Source of the DNA: Priapulus caudatus
Lineage: Eukaryota > Priapulida > Priapulimorpha > Priapulimorphida > Priapulidae
NCBI RefSeq assembly: GCF_000485595.1
Contig: NW_014577873.1
Coordinates: forward strand, 1 to 49,477
Reading direction: 5' to 3'
Length of the DNA stretch: 49,477 bases
The position numbers and the translations under genes were made by a program. Below the pieces are notes generated by a model that was given only the letters and a program-made list of their open reading frames with translations, ran no database searches and was not told where the DNA came from. Positions 44,353-49,477 of the stretch are shown here, piece by piece; the stretch's first letter is position 1, and each line of letters opens with the position of its first letter.

Positions 44353-46198
44353 TATATCCTATTATATATCATATATTATTTCAATTTATACTTCATTGCC
44401 GCGATTTGCTCATTGATACGCCCTTATAGCAGAGAGGTTCTATTAGATGAGACCGCCGTGACTCTATAGTCCTATCATCTCTGCTCATACCTTATTGTCG
44501 TGGCAGTATTCATAACCCTCGTGTTTGCACTCGTGCGAACGGATGATCAACTGCAGGTTGTTCTTGCTGAGCAGCATGTCTGTAACGTCGGGACCGAAGT
44601 AGCTACCGCCTCCTCGAAATGTGTTTGGGCTGCAACCGGGAAGTGGGCGCGGGTCGCTCCAGAGGACGTCCAAAATCTGCGGCGACAGGCCGAGAGAAAG
44701 GTCACAAAATGGCCGCGGCGCCCGCCCCACACGAGCCGAAGAAAGAACCACCGCCGAAACACGATGTGGATGGACGCAGGCGCGTTTACCTGCTGGGCGT
44801 TACTAATTATAATCAAAAGCGGAGCGATACTGGCGCACAGCACAGATATTAGGCAATTGCTGAGATAAAGGTCAAGGGTGTTATACGGACTGACCGACCG
44901 ACCGATCAATCAATCAATCTATCTGACTACTGACCGGCCGATCGACCGACCGACCAATCGATGGATCGACCGACCGACCGACCGACCGACCGACCGACCG
45001 ACCGACCGACCGACCGACCGACCGACCGACCGACCGACCGACCGTCGGCAGTTGTCATGCGTGATGCATAATCACATTTACAGAGGTTTACAGAAGCCAC
45101 ACGATAGTAGCTACATTGAATAAAGCTACCGGTGGCTGTAGCAATCGGGGATATACAACCATTACTCCTACTCGTAGTGTATGTCTTGGCCAACCAAACA
45201 CAGACGAATAAATTGGGCACATATCCACGTGAATTGCACAGACAGTATGTCAGTTATACGTGGACTCGTCCTTTAATCGCACCTGTTTCCACTCCCTGAG
45301 GTTTATGTGATCCACTTCAATGTTGCTGTCATCGTCGCCGTCGACACCGTTAGCTGAGAGACGGGATCCACCATTTGCATCCATGGTACGGGGAGGCCTC
45401 AATGCAGACAGATACTGCAACAATGCGCGACAAATTCCGCACGAGATAAACTGCTATATGCGCGCGTGTACCCTGGTAGTGGATGTCTGATAGGATCTGA
45501 CATTACTCGATAAATACTGCCAGAACGCATTCCCGTGAGATTTTGCATTACCACAAGGCCGCACACACATTACCTGACGGATCGATAGCTCAGTTATGCG
45601 TACATTATAATTAGTCATCCATGATCAGGCAAGCGAGTCAAAGACATTAGTCACCCTAGCTTGGAGAGGGATTATATTAATCAATGCATTTGTCTCGTGA
45701 CCCACTACACCATATCTGTAAGTGTTCGTGTGTGCGCGCTAGTGTGCGTGCGAGTGTGCGTGTGTGCGTGCGTGTGCGTGCGTGCACGTGCGTGCGTGCG
45801 TGTGTGTGTGAGAGTCGCGCGGATTCTGCAAAGTCTAATCGATCGCGATTCCAGGGCTACCGTGCTATCATCAAGAATATATCAGGTAATGACAAAATAC
45901 GCAGCGAATGCACGGATATAGCGTTTGTGATTAGCTTTCATAAAGCCAGCATGCATGTACAGAAGACGCTGTAGACGTATATATATATATGACAGAGCTG
46001 CAAGTAGTATGAAACAAAGAGCACACATATGTCTGACCTTTGAAAACTGATGCAAGGTGAATTCTTCAAATGATGATTTATAGTCGACTAAGCCTTGGGC
46101 GGTGGTCCTCACCAGCTTCGACCTAAGCGTGCGCCAGGGTAGATCTAATTCCATCACCGCATCCACTGACTTCGACCAGTCCGTGGGTGATATCAAAC
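35437..46198 (-). CDS. PPEF: Ser/Thr protein phosphatase with EF-hands (PPEF/rdgC-like), partial, exons out of order
   Basis: Eight recognisable exons code the C-terminal part of the catalytic domain and the EF-hand region of a PPEF/rdgC phosphatase. The family is a metal-dependent PPP phosphatase regulated by calcium, and rdgC dephosphorylates rhodopsin in flies. Catalytic motifs seen are [32 protein letters not shown] and [11 protein letters not shown]-hands follow: a degenerate one (DPANTGLISPTD) and two canonical ones ([24 protein letters not shown]). A ~95-residue acidic tail beyond the last EF-hand is longer than in vertebrate PPEFs. Genomic order on the minus strand is not protein order: the exon at 46,038-46,198 belongs after 41,754, and the exon at 40,820-40,856 belongs before 45,414. 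The N-terminus with the IQ region, the metal-binding GDXHG/GDXVDRG/GNHE motifs and the HGG segment were not found and may lie beyond the window. Confidence 0.9.
35920..36101. mobile_element. 182-bp MITE with CAGGGGTTAATAAT ends and 7-bp TSD
   Basis: The ends are CAGGGGTTAATAATGACAAAT and, on the other strand, CAGGGGTTAATAATAACAAAT. The 7-mer ATATCAT lies on both sides (35,913-35,919 and 36,102-36,108). The interior is AT-rich and non-coding. The ends resemble the hairpin family (CAGGRGTKAATAAT), so this may be the longer parent form. Confidence 0.88.
37390..37433. repeat. Degenerate hairpin element
   Basis: Arms TAGAATCATATAATATAAT and TAGGAGTGTATAATATAAT (other strand) agree at about 15 of 19 positions. 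It is read as a decayed member of the CAGGAGTG hairpin family. Confidence 0.55.
37484..37800. repeat. G-run, (TA)n, C-run composite and ~32-bp repeats
   Basis: A GGT/GGGG-rich tract (37,484-37,541) leads into about 34 TA units (37,556-37,622), followed by a C run (37,638-37,646). Three to four repeats built on 'ccatgttttcactctcgagc' follow. The G and C runs could pair across the TA tract. Confidence 0.85.
38190..38385. repeat. 49-bp tandem repeat, about four copies
   Basis: Units of 'gatgagtgcatgatagaaaa' followed by 'gggcgctgatccactattta' and 'aggattaat'. It lies in the PPEF intron. Confidence 0.9.
39020..39107 (-). CDS. PPEF: PPEF exon: first half of EF-hand 2
   Basis: Codes [20 protein letters not shown] to MDKDNS plus one base. 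The acceptor is CGTATAG and the donor G|GTACGC. The EF-loop is split by the intron and completed by the last exon to DKDNSGSISMEE. Confidence 0.92.
39175..39480. repeat. (CT)n, (CACG)n, TCGAA-rich and (TA)n repeats
   Basis: Successive simple repeats followed by a minisatellite of 'cgaaactcgaatcgaactcg' units (39,275-39,415) and a TA run. Three overlapping frames here are repeat artefacts. Confidence 0.9.
39565..39590. repeat. Short hairpin fragment TAGGAGT...ACTCCTG
   Basis: A 26-base relic with 6-7 base complementary ends like the CAGGAGTG hairpin family. Confidence 0.5.
39960..40330. repeat. (GTGTGC)n-type repeat tract
   Basis: Degenerate GTGC/GTGT repeats with phrases such as 'tgtgtctgcgtgcgtccata' repeated. 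Related to the tract at 45,720-45,810. Confidence 0.9.
40820..40856 (-). CDS. PPEF: PPEF micro-exon [12 protein letters not shown] (misplaced)
   Basis: A 37-base exon with good splice sites (TTTTACCTATAG and AAG|GTAGGC) codes (R)[12 protein letters not shown], which in PPEF proteins directly follows the GNHED segment of the catalytic domain. It should therefore precede 45,414, yet it lies downstream of the exon at 41,754. No neighbouring catalytic exon accompanies it. Confidence 0.75.
41263..41397. mobile_element. 135-bp MITE with GGGGCCCGTTGTCAGAAAC ends
   Basis: The left end GGGGCCCGTTGTCAGAAAC and the right end GGAGGCCGTTGTAAGAAAC (other strand) are imperfect inverted repeats around AT-rich filler with TTAACATTAGCATTAAC. 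Harbinger-like by its GGGCC ends. The target duplication is unclear. Confidence 0.7.
41754..41860 (-). CDS. PPEF: PPEF exon leading into EF-hand 1
   Basis: Completes an Arg codon, then codes [20 protein letters not shown] to CDPANT, and ends with one base. The acceptor is TTTCAG and the donor CAG|GTTTGG. The next exon in phase and homology is the one at 46,198. Confidence 0.9.
41861..43447. other. PPEF intron, nothing identified
   Basis: AT-rich, with only short random frames. No exon or repeat was recognised. Confidence 0.6.
43448..43590 (-). CDS. PPEF: PPEF catalytic exon: [11 protein letters not shown]
   Basis: Codes 47 residues plus two bases: [20 protein letters not shown] to KLGLKQR. 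SASNYY is the PPP signature near the C-terminal edge of the active site. The acceptor is TTCCAG and the donor CG|GTGAGT. Confidence 0.97.
43690..43995. repeat. 48-bp CT-rich minisatellite
   Basis: Four to five units containing 'tcctactcccgttcctcctc' then 'ctcatactcctcctccgcc'. Open in two plus frames and one minus frame only because of its composition. Confidence 0.9.
44285..44370. repeat. (AT)n tract
   Basis: Interrupted AT dinucleotide repeats in a PPEF intron. Confidence 0.9.
44491..44676 (-). CDS. PPEF: PPEF catalytic exon: [10 protein letters not shown] to CHDNK
   Basis: Codes 62 residues of the PPP catalytic core: [25 protein letters not shown], and [13 protein letters not shown] with the metal-ligand His. 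The acceptor is CCGCAG and the donor AAG|GTATGA, phase 0. Confidence 0.97.
44890..45045. repeat. (CGAC)n tetranucleotide tract
   Basis: CGAC/CGAT repeats, pure from about 44,967 to 45,043, in a PPEF intron. Confidence 0.95.
45283..45414 (-). CDS. PPEF: PPEF exon: YLSALRPP to REWKQ
   Basis: Codes 44 residues including the conserved SALRPP and LREWKQ around a variable acidic linker ([13 protein letters not shown]). The acceptor is TTGCAG and the donor CAG|GTGCGA, phase 0. An internal ATG is present, but the frame is open upstream to the acceptor and the family matches before it. Confidence 0.9.
45720..45810. repeat. (GTGCGTGC)n tract
   Basis: GTGC/GTGT repeats between the catalytic exon at 45,414 and the misplaced exon at 46,198. 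Similar in sequence to the tract at 39,960-40,330. Confidence 0.9.
46038..46198 (-). CDS. PPEF: PPEF exon for EF-hand 1 helix (misplaced)
   Basis: Codes [20 protein letters not shown] and on to FTLHQFSK, matching the PPEF segment around 'LPWR' that follows the first EF loop. It starts two bases into a codon, exactly completing the exon that ends at 41,754 (ACA G|GT), and ends in phase 0 for the exon at 39,107. It nevertheless lies about 0.6 kb upstream of the catalytic exons. The acceptor CGGTAG has a weak pyrimidine tract; the donor is AAG|GTCAGA. Confidence 0.85.
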
Positions 46199-46266
46199 CT
46201 ACCGCGAGATATATAGTCATCAGGCGGCACGCTAAGATAATATATATCACACGATGTAATTGTGTT

Positions 46267-46306
46267 CAGGAGTGAAAAAAACAGGTTTTGTTTTTATTCA
46301 CTCCTG
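46267..46306. repeat. 40-bp hairpin element, CAGGAGTGAA family
   Basis: The arms CAGGAGTGAA and TTCACTCCTG are perfect for 10 bases, then A-rich versus T-rich with one slip. It lies 69 bases upstream of the misplaced PPEF exon. Confidence 0.8.
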
Positions 46307-46625
46307 TTCGCCAAAACAAACGGAATATGCGGTACCATATACGAGAAAAGAAGAAACACTGTCTAGGCTAAGCCTCAGGAGGAAATAGAGGAAGTAGAAG
46401 CAACACTGATACATGTGGCTTTTAGAATTAATCGCGCAAGCAATTTTGAGCGTGAAATTTTGTCCATTTAATCAACGTTCACTAATATAGTTTGCCGCGA
46501 TGATTCATTTAGTTTGCCACATGATGTATGATTTCCCATGAGAACATTCGTCTATGACATCGACTGAAGCATTCTGTACCTATTCATCATGTCCATAGTT
46601 ACGTGACTGCTCTATAGATTATTTT

Positions 46626-46687
<62 letters not shown>

Positions 46688-48574
46688 TATAGACATTCTA
46701 TTATACGTTGCCTACGTCATCCTCACATGTGTTTCCGCACACCACGAGTACATCGACACTTATAAATGATTCGATTTCTACTATTCTTAATTGGTATCCA
46801 GGTAGGTCTACGGCGCCTCTATTTTGATGGTTTAGCCCTTGGCATATTCCCGTGGAGAAGCGTGGCTATAGGTGGTCTATATAGAATCGCAAATAGACGC
46901 ATTACACAGAACTGCCTAATGGTGACGTCCCTGTAAGCTTTTCTACGTAAAAATGGTCTGTGAAACATTTGTGAACCCCTGCGCGCGAGAGGTTTCACAG
47001 GTCATTGCGCGTTTCTTTGTGCTGAGAGAGCAATAACGGGTTTAGCGCCATATGACACATGTGCATGTTCTTTGGCGAATGGTTTACTCTAGGTGTTAAC
47101 CTTGCTGGCTGTTACAGTCATTGCGCCGCAGCTCATTTCCTTTTTCTGATTACTTGTCAGCGTTAAGGTGCTCACGGGAATGCTAGCAGTCCGTCAAGAG
47201 TAAGTGATGGATTGTTGTCATAATTACTGTCTGCATTTCCCACCTACGATATGAGCTGCAACTTCTGCTTCTTCGCCTCATTCGTGTAGGTGAAGTCACC
47301 AAGGTAGCACAGTTGACACAAATCGCTTTTTATTAGGATGTTATACTGTTGGCGATTTTGACTGCGATTAAAGTAACCCATCAATGCTTCAAACAGCCCC
47401 TATCGAAGGCCGTCAATGTCATCGCTGGTAGGCTGTCTTTCGTTCTAAATTAAGGAATAGTGCAAAGGATTTAGAGAGAAAGGTTTAGGTAATGGACCTA
47501 ATACCTCGCAAGAATTCTTGTTCTGGCTTATCAGAGAACGCGGACCATCATCCCATGGTCCAGAACGACCAGGTGATACATCTTACGCATCAAACTTAAA
47601 CCCGCAAATTGTCTCCACAGTCAAATGTAGAATAATTTCGTACAAAGATCCATTTTGTTTCCCTTCGCAGCTCTACACTTGTTAACTTGGTGGTTCTGCT
47701 TCGCAGCTTTGCCCTTCTAACATCTCGTTACATACTTTAGAATTACCACAAAATCTAGGCTCCGTTTGTAGATATTTATCGCGAGTTGCTAGACTGAGGT
47801 GTGGGATCCTTGGTTAAAGGTCCGGCTATATACAATTTACGGGAAATGCCATTACATTTTAACGATGAATCAGCATAAAACTTGAATAGCATCACGCCTG
47901 CATGCACGGTCACAAACGCACACATACCCATATATATATATATATCTCCTCTCTGCTCCTCTGTTAGAAAACGTCTCTATTTAAGCAAGTCTGGATGTGT
48001 CACGTGATCTAGTAGTGCTACGTTTTCCAGGTTAATGTCTATATGCAACAAGGCCACTGTCCTCTTTTTTAATGATAGGGGGAGGGTTTCTTTTGTTTAC
48101 TCGGAATGTCGTACTTGGCAGTACTCGTATAAAACTGGCTATAACGACGCGAGTGACCATGTCACCAAGTGCCTGAGGTGTGTCCCTGTGTCGGATCTAA
48201 GCCTCGATATAGACGTGGTCAAGAACCGTGCCTGTCCTGCGGCGTTGCTCTATATCGTAACTGACTTTAGCTTCATTACAGTAGCTGCCCCTTTGCCCCA
48301 CACCCCAGCGGCAATGGGACATGCATCTTACACGCCTTATATTCCACGAGACCACGACAAGCACATGCCACATGAATAATATGACAATCGCTTGCGAATT
48401 CACTAACTATAGAGCGTCTGAACTTGTTCAGGTATCACCATATACGTAGACCATCAAGGAGAATGTCAGCTGACAATTTACTCCTGAGCCCTGCACACAT
48501 CTCCGCAAGGTGTAGGCAAACACATACCAGAACCAATGTCTGCTGCAGTGTTGTGCTAGAGAGCAGGGTGAGAA

Positions 48575-48619
<45 letters not shown>

Positions 48620-49118
48620 ACAATGCCGTGTCATTTCGCTCCATTCCCAATCTTGGCTATATATGCCTCGAACTCCTTATGAGCCGAACCAACCATTATC
48701 GCTTCTACACTACTGATATCTGCAATCGTATACATCTAAACTACATCTATTCCACAAGCCTTTTTATTAGGTCCGGTCTCGGTACGGTCATCGTAGGTAG
48801 CGGCTAAATAATATAAGTAACGACGAGGGAAGACCTTTTACGGTTTCAAGGAAATAATCCGTTTATAGAATAGAATTAGGCAGAGGAGGTAGGGTTATTC
48901 TAATATTAATTGCAAATACATCGGGATTAGAGAATGTGTTATGCATATTTCTTCTGATTTTCTGCACATTTTCGACGTGATATCAATGTTTATTATCAAT
49001 GGCGTATAACAACTGCACATATAACGAAAACAAACATGATTTGACGGTAACTGAAGAGATTTATTTGAAAACGTCAAAAAGGATTCTCGTTACCCAGATA
49101 CTAGGGTAGGGTACATAC
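46307..49118. other. Unassigned sequence
   Basis: A (GATA)n tract at about 46,628-46,687, and short (TA)n tracts at 47,931-47,946 and 48,582-48,616. A 114-codon plus frame (48,035-48,379) has no recognisable motif. The upstream PPEF exons expected here (GNHE and HGG segments) were not found. Confidence 0.5.
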
Positions 49119-49319
49119 GCATTGAAAGCAACCGCAAATTTTGTTACACAACGAATTAGTTTTGGATGAACTCATAATGAGAGACGGAGGATCGCAGCAA
49201 GGTGTTGCTGACAGACATTCACAGTGGTCGCACCCACATAGTGAGTAGCACCACGATCCTAGCTTGCCGTTGGTTTGGCTTTCTTCTATATCTACACATT
49301 GCTCATAACCACTTTCTAC
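49119..49319 (-). CDS. Possible Cys-rich exon, unknown protein
   Basis: A 201-base open frame, exactly 67 codons, lies between a strong acceptor (TTTTTTGCTTTCAG) and a strong donor (TGC|GTATGT). It codes VESGYEQCVDIEESQ and ends KICGCFQC, with 12 cysteines in patterns such as CGCDHCEC and CCDPP. If the donor is not used, the frame runs four more codons (VCTLP) to a TAG. I do not recognise the family. It could belong to a gene extending right of the window or be chance. Confidence 0.35.
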
Positions 49320-49382
49320 CTGAAAGCAAAAAATGGTTATTAAGTCTCTCACAAATCTAGCGTTTTCTCTTAATTTCGGTGC

Positions 49383-49477
49383 CTATCTGTTTCTTCTTCT
49401 TCTTCGCGCCCTCTCTCTCGCTCTCTCTCTCTCTTTCTTTCTTTCTATCTCTCTCTCTCTCTCTCTCTCTCACTCTC
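49383..49477. repeat. CT-rich tract at window end
   Basis: CTCTCT repeats with short interruptions to the last base. Confidence 0.95.

Noticed and set aside
47245-47325. Minus-strand segment reading LGDFTYTNEAKKQKLQL as an N-terminal PPEF exon
   Set aside because: Only Y, E and L align loosely with the PPEF region after the IQ motif, and there is no proper acceptor upstream.
48035-48379. 114-codon plus-strand frame as a gene
   Set aside because: No recognisable motif, no splice context and no composition shift; this length is expected by chance in a 49-kb window.

Overview
The window is eukaryotic nuclear DNA, most likely from a bilaterian invertebrate. It is AT-rich with many microsatellites, minisatellites and short inverted-repeat elements. 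It has two intron-rich genes, both on the minus strand, whose exons join in phase. Two short stretches of vertebrate-type telomere sequence (TTAGGG) are present, which argues against an insect. I cannot name the species. No rRNA gene, complete tRNA gene, CRISPR array or prokaryotic operon was seen.

Layout. 1-4,770: three related copies of a dispersed element; the middle one carries about 2.2 kb of a 40-bp tandem repeat whose core matches the CTCF binding consensus at 13 of 14 positions. 4,990-5,345: a 21-bp minisatellite that reads as coiled-coil heptads. 5,580-10,090: intergenic DNA with tRNA-like SINE fragments, one perfect palindrome and one MITE. 10,266-24,461: a complete 12-exon gene (1,036 aa) for an FHIP1/FAM160A-type subunit of the FTS-Hook-FHIP complex. 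24,462-35,436: intergenic DNA dominated by two ~2-kb direct copies and one inverted partial copy of an unidentified foldback-rich element, plus a 10-N gap. 35,437-46,198: the C-terminal half of a PPEF/rdgC-type protein phosphatase with EF-hands; its exons fit together perfectly in phase, but two lie in the wrong genomic order. 46,199-49,477: mostly unassigned sequence with one possible Cys-rich exon at 49,119-49,319.

The two genes do not work together in any obvious way. FHIP1 links Hook adaptors to early endosomes for dynein transport; PPEF is a calcium-regulated Ser/Thr phosphatase best known from sensory neurons. The observations most worth a second look are the CTCF-like array, an in-frame 81-bp tandem duplication that multiplies a splice donor in FHIP1 exon 9, the scrambled PPEF exon order, and a family of very short hairpin elements with CAGGRG ends, two of which have 7-bp target duplications.
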